Notes under the pieces: model-generated
Database searches by the model: none
Told to the model about the DNA's origin: nothing
The model's input: the letters and a program-made list of their open reading frames with translations, nothing else
Position numbers and translations under genes: made by a program
Source: Oscarella lobularis
Lineage: Eukaryota; Porifera; Homoscleromorpha; Homosclerophorida; Oscarellidae
Assembly (NCBI RefSeq): GCF_947507565.1
Contig: NC_089186.1
Coordinates: 2,542,001 to 2,606,000 of the forward strand
Direction of reading: 5' to 3'
Length of the DNA stretch: 64,000 bases
Shown: positions 42,620 through 56,415 of the stretch, piece after piece
Layout of the letters: every line of letters starts with the position of its first letter
How positions within the stretch are numbered: position 1 is the stretch's first letter

Positions 42620-45311
42620 TCACTTGGAAGTTGGTTTTGTGCCCACTGTGGGCGTTACTACCTTCGTTGTTGGATAGGTGTGGAATGTCGTCGTTCCTCG
42701 GACTGAACGATGTCGTTTTTCTCTTTCCAAGTAATCCTCGCTGTCTTTTGTCAGCTGGACGAGAGTGTAGGACACTGGAAACGACGATGGGGATTCCGGA
42801 AGAAGAATGTTCTGCTTCTGAGGCACCGACTTATTTCTAGAGGAATATTATATATGAGCTAGATCCTTCTAAGCGCGCGTCTACTGTACCTTTTGAATAT
42901 CTGAGGCCACGTTTTGATCCACTCAAAGAGACTGAAATCAGCTATTCCAGGTGAGAGCCCCTTGTTCGCTCGAAGGATGTAGATATAGAGAAGAGAGGCT
43001 GCCGTGAAGACGGCCAAAGCGTAGCCCCAGTGAATGAGAAACATGATAAGAAGAGAGAGAATCGCCTAAAGAAAAAAATCAATATATATAAATTAATATT
43101 TGATTTGATTACGCCTATGAAAGCAGCCCATCGATTGACGAGAAAGAGGATGAGTCGTTCTAATCTCAAAGAACACGTCTGAGCGGGAATTTCACCTAGA
43201 AAAAAAATCCCCAATAAATGTTATTTAATTAGAGATGATTTTTCATTACCGTGCTTCCCTTTCAACTTCATTATGACTTTGTCTTCATTGCTCTCATATT
43301 TCACGCTGAACGGAGGGCGAGATTGACTCCGCGATGACGTCACTGGTGACTCGGACTGCCGTTGTAGACTCAACTCCTCTTCTTTCTCCTCGCACAATTG
43401 AAAGAGATCAGCCATTTGACTCCCTTGATCTCCTCCACTGACTTCGCTAATCTCAGTCACATGATCTGGACTCGGACTCTTTGTCGCCTTATCAGGGATT
43501 CTCTCATAGGAAGCGCGACCCTCTTTGGGACTCATTTCCAGAGCGAAAAAAGCGTAATTGACCGCCGCATACGTCAGCAGGAAAAACATGGTTACTATGG
43601 GAGCGAGGTCGTTCACGTGACCAATAAAAAGAAATAAAATAGCGATGACGTAGATGAGAATAACAGCCACAGTGGGTTCCTTATTGGGACCCCGCTATTA
43701 ATTAATTAATTAATTAATAATATCATATAGGGACTCTTGTTTATGTTTATACTTACTCCTTTTGCTATTGTGCGTAAGGGGGTAATGGACATATTTTCCG
43801 CTGCTATTGATTGAAAGACACGTGGTGCTTGAAACATTGCGCCGAGAATCGATGAGCATGAAGATATGAAGAGACCAGCAATGAAGATAGCTCCCACTAG
43901 AGAAACCTAAACATAAACAACAAATAAAAGATCACGTGTTCCCTATGATCTATGTACTCACTTTCGATGGCAAGAGATAATCTTCGCGAAGGTCACTTCT
44001 AACGCACGTGGCGGCGAGAACAAAGGCGAAAAGGAGATAGAGAAATCCGCTAATAAGAGATTATTATTTATCTTCGAGATTTTTCATTGATTCTCTTTTC
44101 TTACCTTGTTACTACGGCAACGGTGCTTCCGACTGTGATTGCTGTCTTTGGTTTGCGCAAATCGCCGCTCATGTTGAGTCCCGCCATTACGCCCGTTGCT
44201 GTGGTGAAGAAAACGCCGAATATGGTGAAAAATGTCTCGTCTTTGAATTCCGGATCCTGATTGGCCTTCCAAAGTTCCGCTTTGTAACCCTGGAAACCAG
44301 CGGCTAAAATAAACAAAATAAATAATAATAAAATAAATAAATGAATGATTTAACCTTCGTTTGTATGTGAAAATGAACCAACGATAAAATCGAGTACAGA
44401 GAGTCCAATGATCATTAGAAGAATGAGTTGTAGTCGAATGACAAACTTGACTCCAGCCAGGACAATGACAAAGAGTGAGGTGACAGTAAGAAAACCAATG
44501 CCCCGGACTGCCCACGTCGAATCCCAGCCAAATGTCAATGCCACAGCCTCACCCAATCCAATTCCATATAAGGAAATGGAGATCGCCTTATAAGAGAGAA
44601 TATTTATATTGATTAATTATATTTTCTTTTTTCTTTTACCTGTCCGAAGACGTATAGTGTTCCCAGAACGCCTCCGAGTCTTCCTCCCAAGACGTGAGAA
44701 AGAACGAAGTAGACGCCACCTGGACCCACTTGAACTCGAGAACATAATCCACTCACAGAGAACGTTGTTATAAGAGCCACGCCCACTGTGAGAAAGATCA
44801 TGAGAGCAGAGAGACCAAGGCCAGCATTGCCCTTAGAAAAAATTCAATTAATCAATATATAATTATTTATTATTTATGTGTGATGTTTCTTACGACCATC
44901 CAACCGGATCTGAGGAAGATTACGACTCCAAATATGTTTAGGATGCATGATGTGAAAACGCCTGGAATTCAGATCTTAAATATGCATTTATGACGTCGAG
45001 GCGTTTTCTCACCGTCCCACGTTCCAAAACGAATTGGTTCGCGTATGAAAAAGTTTGTTTTCCACCACGGTTTGTCCTTGTCCTGTGTATGAGGAAGCTT
45101 AGAGTGTGGGGGCGGGGCTCTCTAGCGATCTTACCTCGTGTAATTCGCGAAATAGCTCGCTTTCTTCGTCGTCGATCGCTGTTACGCGAATTTGAGGCGA
45201 CGATCTTCCGCTTGAGCGACGTTGCGACGCGGGAGTCGACTCGGGCGACGTAGAAATCGGCGGAAACGGTTCGAGCTCCATCGTTTCCGCCATGGGGACC
45301 CCGTTTGACAA
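42620..45311 (-). CDS. SLC12A8: Cation-chloride cotransporter family protein, SLC12A8 type
   Basis: Polytopic membrane transporter. The N-terminal tail [13 protein letters not shown]... (starts at 45311 or 45293) leads to [20 protein letters not shown] at the first membrane helices. [102 protein letters not shown] and LNMSGDL follow, then GRANKEP-like loops, a long acidic cytoplasmic insert (43250-43560) and two late membrane segments. The last exon (42620 to about 42825) encodes [11 protein letters not shown] and [20 protein letters not shown], matching the SLC12A8 C terminus. It joins by a 53-bp intron after WPQIFK. Extra 5' exons may exist at 45400-45560. Human SLC12A8 has been reported to transport nicotinamide mononucleotide, a contested claim; substrate here is unknown. 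Three partial copies lie to the right. Confidence 0.92.
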
Positions 45312-45782
45312 TTCTCACTCTTTTACTGCGTTGATTGCAGGCTTTATAAAGCCATCTAGACAGGTTTAGATCTATCTATTAGTTTATGAGCCTTCTCGGA
45401 CGTCTTTTACCTCGATTCGTCGCGTCTTGAGCTAATTCGCTAGGATTTACGCACTTTTACGCTTTGAAAACTAAGCGAACAATCTAAACGTGCGTGAAAC
45501 GAACGAGGAATCGTAGAATAAAAAGGAGAAAGCCTTACTTCCTTGGTGCTTCTTTATCCGGATCACGTGGTATTTCGAGATGTCACGTCTAAGGAATAAT
45601 ATAAAACGTAAAATTAACAAGTGTAACAACAATAACTAAAAAATTTGATGAAGCATCCAAACTAAAACATAGACATAGGCCAGCTAGAAACGCGACTTGA
45701 CTAATTTAAAAATCGTCAAACCCAGTAAAATAAACTTATTTGAGTACAGTTCTGCGTCAAAAGCTTCGAAAATATTGTCTAC
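45312..45782. repeat. Duplicated spacer between SLC12A8 and ROCO-F (twin at 60641-61111)
   Basis: Nearly base-for-base the same as 60641-61111, including GGCTTTATAAAGCCATCTAG, which is partly palindromic. A possible SLC12A8 5' exon (ISKYHVIRIKKHQG, about 45545-45590) is visible on the minus strand. No other gene. Confidence 0.8.
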
Positions 45783-48700
45783 TTACTCCAAGTCTCCAAA
45801 CAGCTCTTCATACTTCTCTTCAATATTACTACGGTCCACACCGACCTTCTTAAACCAATTTAAAAGCTGGCCTACTGTACGTGATTTTGCCAGCTTCCAC
45901 GTATCTAACACCTTCAACATTCGTACGCTGTTGCCGCCATATGATTTACGAATGTCTTCGAGATCTTCCAAGCTGATGAGATACATACCGATCTCTTCCC
46001 ATTTTGATCCTCTCACGGCGGCGCACGCTCTCATTAAATTAACGGAGACTGGCTCTCCATCGGCCGGAAAAGTATCTGTAAAAGAATTTGAGAAAATAGC
46101 AGTGTAGTCTTAGAAATCAAATACTTAGAAGAGACGGCGCCGTAACGCGCTCGGTCTGTGGATCGGTGTTCTAAAAGTGATGAACAATTTAAAAAAACAG
46201 GAAAAAATACTAATAATCCTACCCTTAGAGAAAAGTCTTCCACTCTCTTAGAAGCGCTGCGACGTGGTGAGATTTCCTCTCTATCAGAGTCTCTGACCTA
46301 GACAACGATTGTATACAGAGATCAAAAATGAATTCCTTGCAAATACCTCCTCTTCAGTCGTCAGTATATACAAGTCGCGGACGGAAGAATGCTGACCATT
46401 CTCCGGACGAAACGAAAACAAGACGTGATCAAAAGCCTGCTGGTTTACCTTCGTCTCTACTTCAGCCATAGAGTAGATTGCCGGATCCTCGTCGAGCTGC
46501 TTAAGGTGCTTGCTGTCCAAGTAGAACCAGTTCAAAATAACTCCTGGGCTTCTCTCGTCGCACGCTCGCATTATCATGTCTTTAGTTTCGGCAAGGAACT
46601 CCCTTGCCACTTTGTCACATGCTCTTTTGCTCGACCAACGAAGGATGATATCGATGCAACAGTGTCCCTTCTTTATTCCTAATTCGATGCGACTCTCCAC
46701 CACTTTATCGTTAACGATTCTTACTAATTTGACGCCGTCTTTCCACGCCTCGCGTCTCGTCGGTTTGGCCATGCGAGAGCAGCGAGATTGAAAGACGACG
46801 AATGACGAAGGCGAGATGATATCGACGGGGAAAGAACACTCGTATCGCTGGCCACGATACACGTCAAACATTGGATCTTCAACCCAGGCGTCGCGACGAA
46901 TTGACTGTTGAAGAAGAGCGGGAATCTGGAACTTTCCGGGTGAGTTTTCCACAGGAATGCACAGATCTAGACACAGAAGAACTTGAATCGCTTCTTCGAC
47001 TGTCACCGTATTTGAAGACGGTGTTCCCCTTTTCTTGAGGTCGTCGTCAAATGCTTTCAAAGCCGACTCAATGTCTTCTAATGACACTTCGCCGGAGTTT
47101 TGGGACGGCATGCCGAACGGGAAGTAGGGTGGAGCGAGGAGTGGACCGACGACATTATGACACAACCAGAGCGGTCGAGGACAAATTTGAGGACCCAGAT
47201 TCACAATCTATGCCAAAATAAGAGCATGGAATAAGAAGAGTTTGATTACTTACTATTCCAGACGAGTCGAGATATTCAACGGAGACTTTTTTCTGGGTTT
47301 CATTTAAATGGATGCCGATGTCTTCGACAACCCACTTCACAAATTCTTCTGACGTCATAAAATTGCGCAATGAAGACTCTTCATCTTCGTCAGAAAGACA
47401 GATCTTCTCTTCAATGACGTGGCAAAGCTTGGGCACCTCATTGGCTTTCTGCATGTCAAAATAACGTTTTGAATTAAATATTTAGGCTATACAGTACAGT
47501 ACCGCTAGCATATTTTCACGAATAGCTTTCAGCTTTTCCCGGAAGTCGTTCATGCGAAGTGAATTGCTTTTACTGCAATCCATTTCAAACAAGAGTAAAA
47601 TTTTAAACGTGTCTTTGAAGTCTTTTTGGAGAATTTGTGCGACTCGTTTCAGTTGGAAACTTACTTCAATTCCCGCCTCCTCTTCAAAATCAATTAAATT
47701 GAAAATGATAAAAAGACGAAGACGTGACGTCAGATGAGAGGAAAGGGTGCGAAGCGCAGCCTTCACAAACGCGCACCAATAACGCCCAATCTCAAGAAGA
47801 ACGATTTCTGACGTCATCTGTTGCCCATCGCGAAAGCGAAGAACAAGAACAAAGATTGTATTTGGTTGGCGGAAGAAGAGACCGTGTGCGCTGTGGAATG
47901 TCGGTTGAGCACCAAAATCCCACGTTGATCCTTTGCCCACTCCCTCAATTTCACAATTGTGAATTTGCACACCTGGAGTGCGATCTTCTTCTCCGGGTGG
48001 GGGAAGACCAAGTAGAAGAAGAGAATTCACCAACGTCGTTTTTCCCGCCATTTCATTTCCAATTACGCACAATTTAATTGAATCCAGACGAACTTTTTCT
48101 CGTTGAAGAACGGAAAATCGGGCGGCGTCCTATTAAAGTAATTACATACAGGAACTGAATCAAGACGATGACGTACGTAATGCTGTCGAAGGAGAGCTCT
48201 GATTTCACCATCATGTGCCAACTCATAAGGCGTGTTTCCGTTCTAAAGTTCACGTTTATAGATTCTCTTTAAATTACAAGAAAACTCGTCACCTGGTCTT
48301 GACACGTGACGTCACAACCGTTCTCAATCAATAGACAAATAATTGATCTAGTCATTTTATAGTTTTGCGCAGCGATATGCAATGCATTGTGTTCATTCTA
48401 CAAAGATTTGAATAGAGAACGAGTAAGCAATGAACATTTTGACTAACCTTGTCTCTGAGGAAAACATCAGCTCCTAATTCAATTAGTTGCTGAATGACGA
48501 CGAAAGAAGGATCAAGATAACATGCGTACAATAAGGGTGTCCTTCCCTTCTAAAAATAGAATTGCTAAACGAAATGCAAAGTATAGTAAGAAAGCGACCT
48601 TATCAACAGAATTGATATCAATGCCTTTCTCAATGACAAGATATCGAAGAACATCTTTCACTTCGTCATCTTTACACTTTGAAGGTTTGATGGCATAAAA

Positions 48701-50003
48701 CAAAGCCGTCTGCCCATACTGAATAAACAAGACGGCGATTTGTTCATAGAATTTGTAGCAAATAAAAAAAGCCATCCTACGTGATCCTTTGGTCGACAGT
48801 CCGCTCCTTTTTTATCCAAGTAGCAAACTTTCGCTGAACGATTGATGGAACTTGCACACGCGAACATAAAAAGCGTTATGCCCCTCTGAAGATGAAATAA
48901 GAATACCAGTGTTACAAGTGAAATCTTCTAACCATGTTGACGCTATTGATATGAGCGCGGTGTTCCATGAGCCATTTCACGACAAAAATGCTTCCATTCA
49001 AGCAGGCACGATGCAGAGGAGTCTCCCCACTCTATTACAAATATTGCACATGTATCAAACAAAAGCACATCATGTATCACCTTATTAGCAGCATTGACAC
49101 TCAATCCCTTTTCATTGACAAGATAATGAAAAATCTCGTTTGCTTTTTCAAATGACAAAAATAGATTTTCAGCGGCCCAAAACTATAAATCAAAAGTTAA
49201 TTGTTGCGAGAGGGTTGATATCAATTCTATTACAATATCACGTGGTGACAAAATGTATCCATGTTCTTCGAGACAGACCATTTTCTTTATTGTGTCAACG
49301 GAACTTCCACAGGCAAAATAATATGGCGTATGTCCATCCTAAACAAGACTGATGAGTGAAATCACATGAAATCAATTCCAAGTCGTACTCCATCTTCCAC
49401 GTTGATATTTGTACGGTGAGTGACGAGCCATTCAACGCCAAAAATATTTCCCCACCAACACGCACAGTGAAGTGGGCGGAGTCCAATCTGCATCCACGCA
49501 TCAATTAATTTACAAATCCAAAACGTATTCATACAATGGCTGATTTCTCTTCAATGTGTTGATTCTTTTGCTCAATCGCATAAGAGAGCCAATCATCGGC
49601 TTCCTCCGCCGAATCAAACTCTCTTCCCGCCACATAGTGAAATAATGAAGAGCCGAACTAACGAAAAGGAGAATACAATGGTGTGCAGCGATGCAAAACG
49701 CAACCATTCCATACCTGCCAAGATCGAAATCCTTTTTCCGTAGAAAGAAAACTCTCCAATTCATTCGAATTTCTATTCTCTATTATCATCGCCAATCGAT
49801 CAATGGTAGAAAAAACAGACGAGATGCCTCTCTGCCTCTGCAAACAACAAGTCTTTGCCAATAACAGTTTTAGAAGAGCGAAATCGTTTCGGGGAATTCT
49901 ACGGATTCTTTTCGCGACAAAAACGAATCTCATCTTAGAAGCGACAATCTTGCTGTTCGATCGAACTCTATTATCGTTTTACAAGCAGCGGTTCCACGTC
50001 CAT
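45783..50003 (-). CDS. ROCO-F: ankyrin-Roc-COR-Death protein, second subfamily
   Basis: Subfamily 2 differs from A-E by the Roc motifs GNEMAGKTT, STWDFGAQPTF and FNLIDFEEEAG, and by COR beginning NLGPQICPRPLWLCHNVVG. The stop codon (DLE then TAA) is at 45783. The death domain (45783-46075) reads GSKWEEIGMYLISLEDLE, SVRMLKVLDTWK and SRTVGQLLNWF. COR is at about 46284-47210, the winged helix at 47255-47455, Roc at 47500-48130 and ankyrin exons at about 48170-49500. The helical second exon is RGISSVFSTIDRLAMIIE (about 49740-49850). The start is weak: only MDVEPLL at 50003 is available, because the longer first exon seen in G is broken here by an adjoining SLC12A8 remnant. Confidence 0.82.
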
Positions 50004-50016
50004 CTTCGCTTCTAAT

Positions 50017-50460
50017 CTACTCACAAGACTCACGTATAGTAAAAAAGTTCGTTTTCCGCAACAGTTTGTCCTTGAAGTTGTACAGTTGTATGAGGAAGCT
50101 AAGCGTGTGGAGGCGGGGCTCTCTATCGTTCTTACCTCGTGAAATAGCTCGCTGTCTTCGTCGTCGATCGCTGTTACGCGAATTTGAGGCGACGATCTTC
50201 CGCTTGAGCGACGCTGCGACGCGGGCGTCGACTTGGGCGACGTAGAAATCGGTGGAAACGGCTCGAGCTTCATCGTTTCCGCCATAGAGACCCCGTTCGA
50301 CGAATTTTTGCTTTTTCAGTGCTTCGATTCGTCGACTCGTCGCTTCGTCGCTCCGTCGATTCTTCGCTTCTTGAGCGGAGACTGAGTTCTTCCTTCGAAC
50401 TTGCTTATTTATCTGGGTCACATGGTATTTAGAGATCTGTGTCCGCCGTTCATACGTCAC
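50017..50460 (-). pseudogene. SLC12A8 5' remnant, copy 1
   Basis: Exon 1 (start 50285) reads [14 protein letters not shown] and [20 protein letters not shown], with an intact donor (CACGAGGTAAG at about 50135). Exon 2 begins KDKLLRKTNFF against [11 protein letters not shown] in the intact gene, then stops after about 7 residues. It runs directly into the first exon of ROCO-F. Upstream sequence (DEATSRRIEALKKQK, about 50345-50390) resembles the extended N terminus of copy 2. Not functional as a transporter. Confidence 0.75.
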
Positions 50461-50644
50461 TCGCGTGGCGATGTTACGTCACAATTTCTAAAGATAGAAA
50501 TCTGACCGGCCCCCATGCAGTCAAACCCGTATTCAACCGGTTTACAAATTCGCGCCTCTACGTACAAGAATGTTAATTAAAAAATACAATATACGTCAAT
50601 GAGTTAAAATTAAAACGAGTAGAGAAGCTTTTCGAACCAACCAC
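50461..50644. other. Spacer between SLC12A8 remnant 1 and ROCO-G
   Basis: No gene. Contains AACCGGTTT-like sequence (TCAACCGGTTTACAAA) that recurs upstream of SLC12A8 remnant 2, near 56500. Confidence 0.4.
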
Positions 50645-53600
50645 TTACTCCGAGTCCCCAAACAGCTCTTCATATTTGTCTTCAATTGTACGACGGTTCA
50701 CGCCCACCTGCTTAAACCACTTCAATAGCTCGCCTACTGTGGGTGATTTTTCCAGCTTCCACGCTTCTAGAACCTTGAACATGAGCACTTCGTTGCCGCC
50801 ATATGATTTACGAATGTCATCAAGAGCATTTGGACAGATATAAATAGAGATGGCTTCCCATTTCGATCCTTGAACCGCCGCACATGCTTGAATCAATTTC
50901 ACTGAAACCAATTCTTTATCCGCAGGAAAGACTCCTAATCATAGAATTTGATAAGTGAAAATTACACGGAAATTGTGTAGAACTTTCGTACTTTTAGCGG
51001 ACGACGTAGTCATGACATTAACGACTGGACGTGTGTTCTGAAAAACTCGCGTAAAGACTACAACTATACAACAAAACGCAGCCACAAATACCTTTATAAA
51101 TTCGTGACGTCTAGTCCCACGTGTGCTCGGAAATGATGAAGTTTCTCCGGTATCAGCGACTATGTCCTAGAGTGAATAATTTTCTCACAGTGTAATTAAT
51201 AGGGAATTTTTTTGCCTTTTCTTCAGTCTCATTTATTATAGCTAAATCTCTGACAGGAGAGTAATGACGTTGTTCAGGACGAATTGAGAAAAGAACGTGA
51301 TCAAAAACGTTCTTCTTTACCTTCGTCTCTACGTCAGACAAAGAGTAGATTGCTGGATCTTCGTCGAGTAGTTTTAGATGCTTGCTGTCCAAGTAGAACC
51401 AGTTCAGAATAACTCCTGGGCTTCTCTCGTCGCACGCTCGCATTATCATGTCTTTAATTTCGGCAAGGAACTCCTTCGCCACTTCCTCGCATGCTCTTTT
51501 GCTCGACCAACGAAGGATGATATCGATGCAACAGTGTCCCTTCTTTATTCCTAATTCGATGCGACTCTCCACCACTTTATCGTCAACAATTCTTACTAAT
51601 TTGACGCCGTCTTTCCACGCCTCGCGACTCGTTGGTTTGGACATGCGAGAGCAGCGAGATTGAAAGACGACAAATGACGACGGCGAGATGATATCGACGG
51701 AGAGAGAGCATTCGTATCGCTGGCCACGATACACGTCAAACATTGCGTCTTCGACCCAGGAGCCTTTAGGAATTGAATGCTGAAGTAGAGCGGGAATCTG
51801 GAACTTTCCGGGTGACTTTTCCACTTCAATGCACAGATCTAGACAAAGAAGAACCCAAATCGCTTCTTTGGCTGTCACCGTATTAGAAGATGGTGTTCCT
51901 CTCTTCTTCAGGTCGTCCTTAAATGCTCTCAAAGCCGACTCAATGTCTCTTAACGACACTTCGCCGGATTTTTGAGACGGCATGCCGAACGGGAAGTAGG
52001 GCGGAGCGAGAAGTGGACCGACCACATTATGACACAACCAGAGTGGTCGAGGACAAATTTGAGGACCCAGATTCACAATCTATGTGACAATAATAGCATG
52101 GAATTATAAGACTTTTATTACTTACTATTCCAGACGAGTCAAGATATTCAACGGATACTTTTCTCTCGTCTTCATTTAGAGTGATGCCAACATCTTCGAC
52201 AACCCACTTCTCAAATTCTTTTAACGTCAGAAAATTGTGCAATGGCGACTTCCTTTTCTCATCAGGAAGACAGAGATTCTCTTCAATGGCATGGCAAAGT
52301 TTGGGCACGCCATCGGCTTTCTGCATACCAAAATAGCGCTCAAATTAAATATTTAGGCGACTAGGTGACTCACTCTACCTCGAGCATATTTTCACGAATT
52401 GCTTTCAGCCTTTCCCGGAAGTCGTTCATGCGAAGTGAATAGCTTTTACTGCAATCCATTTCAAACAAGTGTAAAATTTCAAACGTGTCTTTGAACTCTT
52501 CCTGGAGAGTTTCAAACACTCGTTTCAGTTGGAAACTTACTTCAATTCCCGTCTCCTCTTCAAAATCAATTAAATTGAAAATGATCAAAAGACGAAGACG
52601 TGACGTCATACGAGAGGAAAGGGTGCGAAGCGCCGCTTTCACAAACGCACACCAATAGCGCCCAATCTCAAGAAGAACGATTTCTGACGTCATCTGTTGC
52701 CCATGGCGAAAGCGAAGAACAAGAACGAAGATTGTATTGGATTGGCGGAAGAAGAGACCGTGTGCACTGTGGAATGTTGGTTGAGCACCAAAATCCCACG
52801 TCGATCCTTTGCCAACTCCTGGAATTTCACAATTGTGAATTTGCACACCTGGAGTGCGATCTTCTTCTCTGGGAAGGGATTGATTGAGTTGAAGAAGAGA
52901 ATTCACCAACGTCGTTTTCCCCGCCATTTCATTTCCAATCACGCACAATTTAATCGAATCTTGACGAACCATTTCTCGTTGAAGAACGGAAAATCGGGCA
53001 GCGTCCTATTAATTTAAATACATACGGGAAATGAATCAAAATGATGACGTACGTAATGCTGTCGAAGGAGAGCTCTTCTTTCACCATCAAGTGCCACCTC
53101 ATAAGGTGCCTTTCCGTTCTGAAATTCACGTTTATAAATTATTTTCAATTAGGAATAAAAACACGTCACCTTGTCTTGACACGTGACGTCACAACCCTTC
53201 TTAATCAATAGATCAATAACTGATGCGTCTACTCTTGGATAGCTTTGTGCAACCATATGCAATGCATTTTGTTTGTTCTACAAAGATTTGAATAGAGAAC
53301 GATTGAGAAATGAGAATTTTCACTAACCTTATTTCTGACAGAGACATCAGCTCCTAATTCAATTATTTGCTGAATGACAAGGAAAGAAGGATGTTCCTTA
53401 TATGCGTACAATAAGGGTGTCCCCCCCTCCTAAAAATAGGATTAACAGACAAAAATGCAAAATATCGTAAGTATGCGACCTCATCAAAAGAATTGATATC
53501 AATGCCTTTCTCAATGACAAGATATCGAAGAACATCTTTCACTTCGTCATCTTCACACTTTGAGGGAAGGATAGCATAAAACAAAGCCGTCTTCCCTCTC

Positions 53601-54933
53601 TGAATAAAAAAGACGGCGATTTGTTGATTGAATTTGTAGCAAATAAAAAACATCTCACTTCATCTTTTGCTTGACAGTTTGCTCCTTTTTCATCCAAGTA
53701 AAGAACTTTCGCTGAACGATTGATGGAACTTCTACACGCCAACATCAAAGGCGTTTCGCCCCACTGAAGATGAAATAAGAATAAAAGTATCACAAGTGAA
53801 ATCTTCTGACATTGCTGACGCTGTTGATATCAGCGTAGTGTTCCACGAGCCATTTCACTCCAAAAATGCTTCCCTCTGAGGAGGCAAGATGCAGAGGAGT
53901 TTCCCCTTTCTATTACAAATATATTACATGTAGCAAAAAAAAGAACATCATGTATCACTATTTCTTCAATAGCATTGACACTTAATCCTTTTTTATTAAC
54001 AAGATAATTAAAAATCTCATTTGCTTTTTCAGATGAAGAAAATTGATTTTCAGCTACCCAAACCTATAAATCAAAAGTTATTGTTGCGAGAGGGTTGATA
54101 TCAATTCTGTTACAATATCAGATGGTGACAAAATGTATCCATGTTCTTCGAGATAGAACATTTTCTTCATTGTGTCAACGGAACTTCCACAGGCATGAGA
54201 ATATGGCGTACGTCCAAACTAAAAAAGAGTGATGAGTGAAACCATATGAAATCAATTCCAAGTCATACGAGGTCTTTCACGTTGATATTTGCACCGTGAT
54301 TGACGAGCCATTCAACGCCAAAAATATTTCCCCACTTGCACGCACAGTAAAGTGGGCGGGGTCCATCCTGCATCCATGAATCAATTAATTTACCAATCCA
54401 AAACGTATTCATACAAATCCTGATTTTTTTTCAATGTCTTGATTCTTTTGCTCAAGCGCACAAGTGAGCCATTCATCGGCTAATTCCGCCGAATCAAACT
54501 CTCTTCCCGCCACATAGTGAAGTAATGACAAGTCATCATAGACGTACTAACGAAAAGGAGAATAGAATGGTCTGCTGGGATGAAAAACGCGACCATTTCA
54601 TACCTGATCAGATCGAAATCCTTTTGCTGTAGAAAGAAAACGGAGCAATTCATCCTCATTTCCCCACCCTTTGATTATTATCTTGGCCAATCGCTCGATC
54701 GTGGAACGAACAGACGAGATCCCTCTCTGCCTCTGCGCAAACAACAAGTCTTTGCCAATAACAGTTTTAGAAGAGCGAAATCGTTTCGGGGAATTCTACG
54801 GATTCTTTTCGCGAAAAAACGAATCTCATCTTAAAAGCGACAATCTTCCCGTTCGATCGCACTCTATGAATCGACTTACAAGCAGCGGTTCCACGTCTAT
54901 CTTCGCTTCTTTCGCCGAAGAGAATTTACTCAT
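50645..54933 (-). CDS. ROCO-G: ankyrin-Roc-COR-Death protein, second subfamily
   Basis: The best complete member of subfamily 2. The start at 54933 gives MSKFSSAKEAKIDVEPLL, followed by a GTAAGT donor. The helical exon (about 54600-54690) and nine ankyrin exons (about 53055-54370, for example ETPLMLACRSSIN and KTALFYAILPSK) follow. Roc at about 52375-53010 has VIGNEMAGKTTLVNSLL, STWDFGAQPTF and FNLIDFEEETG. The COR winged helix is at 52125-52325 and COR at 51190-52080 (YRGQRYECSLSVDIISPSSF). The death domain at 50645-50935 reads GSKWEAISIYICPNALDDI and ends GDSE. In ankyrin repeat 7 the usual LLYAC is LLYAY. Known ROCO proteins are signalling scaffolds; a role in defence or cell death is inference. 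Confidence 0.87.
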
Positions 54934-55009
54934 TACACATATGATGTGCGCATGCGCAACGCTTAATAATTTCGATGCCCGTATAGTATTGACCCAGCGC
55001 GCCACGCCC

Positions 55010-56415
55010 TCATAATGTCCACGAAAGGAATACAGAAGAAACGTCATCCCCTCTCAAATCTTGATTACTTTGAACACAATCCCTCAGCATCATCAATCGA
55101 TGAGCCTTCTCGGACTTCTTTACCTCAAGTCGTCTTCGGAAGTGCGAATTTATCACTATATGAGCTAAATCTGGTTTGCGCAGATCGCCATGACAACAGC
55201 TGCTGTGGTGAAGAAAACGACAAAATGTCTCATCTTTGAATTCTGGATCTTGATTGGCCTTCCAAAGTTCCGCTTTATAACCCTTCAATCCGTCCGCTAA
55301 AAGAAACAAATTCAAAATGTACAAATGAATTGTTATTTTAATTAACCTTCGTTTGAATGTGAAAATGAACCAATGATAAAATTGAGTACAGAGAGTCCAA
55401 TGATCATGAGAAGTTGTAGTCGAATGACAAACTTGACTCCAGCGAGAACGATGACAAAAAGTGAAGTGACAGTAAGAAAACCAATGCCCCGGACTGCCCA
55501 CGTCGAATCCCAGCCAAATGTCAATGCCACTGCCTCACCCAATCCAATTCCATATAAGGAAATGGAGATTGCCTTATATGAGAACAATTATACTGATTAA
55601 TTATTTTTATTTTTATATTACCTGTCCGAAGACGTATAGTGTTCCCAGAACGCCTCCAAATCTTCCTCCCAAGACGTGAGAAAGAACGAAGTAGACGCCA
55701 CCTGGACCCACTTGAACTCGAGAACATAATCCAATCACAGAGAACGTTGTTATAAGAGACACGCCCACTGTGAGAAAAATCATGAGAGCAGAGAGACCAA
55801 GGCCAGCATTGCCCTTAGAAAAAATTCAATTAATAAATTCAAATTATTTATTATTTATGTGTGATGTTTCTTACGACCATCCAACCGGATCTGAGGAAGA
55901 TTACGACTCCAAATATGTTTAGGATGCATGATGTGAAAACGCCTGGAATTCAGATCTTAAATATGCATTTATGACGTCGTGGCGTTTTCTCACCGTCTCA
56001 CGTTCCGAAACGAATTGGTTCGCGTATGAAGAAGTTTGTTTTCCACCACGGTTTGTCCTTGTCCTGTGTATGGGGAAGCTTAGCGTGTGGGGGCGTGGTT
56101 CTCCTTCGATCTTACCTCGTGTAATTCGCGAAATAGTTCGCTTTCTTCGTCGTCGATCGCTGTTACGCGAATTTGAGGCGACGATCGTCCGCTTGAGCGA
56201 CGTTGCGATGCGGGCGTCGATTCGGGCGACGTAGAAATCGGCGGAAACGGCTCGAGTTCCATCGTTTCCGCCATAGAAACGCCGTCCGACAATTTTCGCG
56301 CTTTCGCTGCTTCTATTCGTCGCTTCGTCGCTTCGTCGCGTCTTGAAAGGAGTCTTCCTTCGTCGTTTGCTGGTTTATCGAGATCACATGGTATTGCGAT
56401 ATTGTTATCCGCCAT
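55010..56415 (-). pseudogene. SLC12A8 5' remnant, copy 2 (first membrane half)
   Basis: Exons 1 to about 5 of SLC12A8 are preserved. They include [71 protein letters not shown] and [16 protein letters not shown], with LLL lost from the [10 protein letters not shown] stretch. The next exon begins [20 protein letters not shown], then jumps to a frameshifted GDLRKP stretch by deletion and degenerates. The N terminus can be read from 56415 (MADNNIAIPCDLDKPANDEG), a 45-residue extension with DEATKRRIEAAKARK that is absent from the intact gene as annotated. It ends next to the first exon of ROCO-G. Truncated and unlikely to make a transporter. Confidence 0.8.

Noticed and set aside
42631-42840. Plus-strand open frame after CDK2
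   Set aside because: It is antisense to the last exon of SLC12A8, whose minus-strand frame matches the family C terminus.
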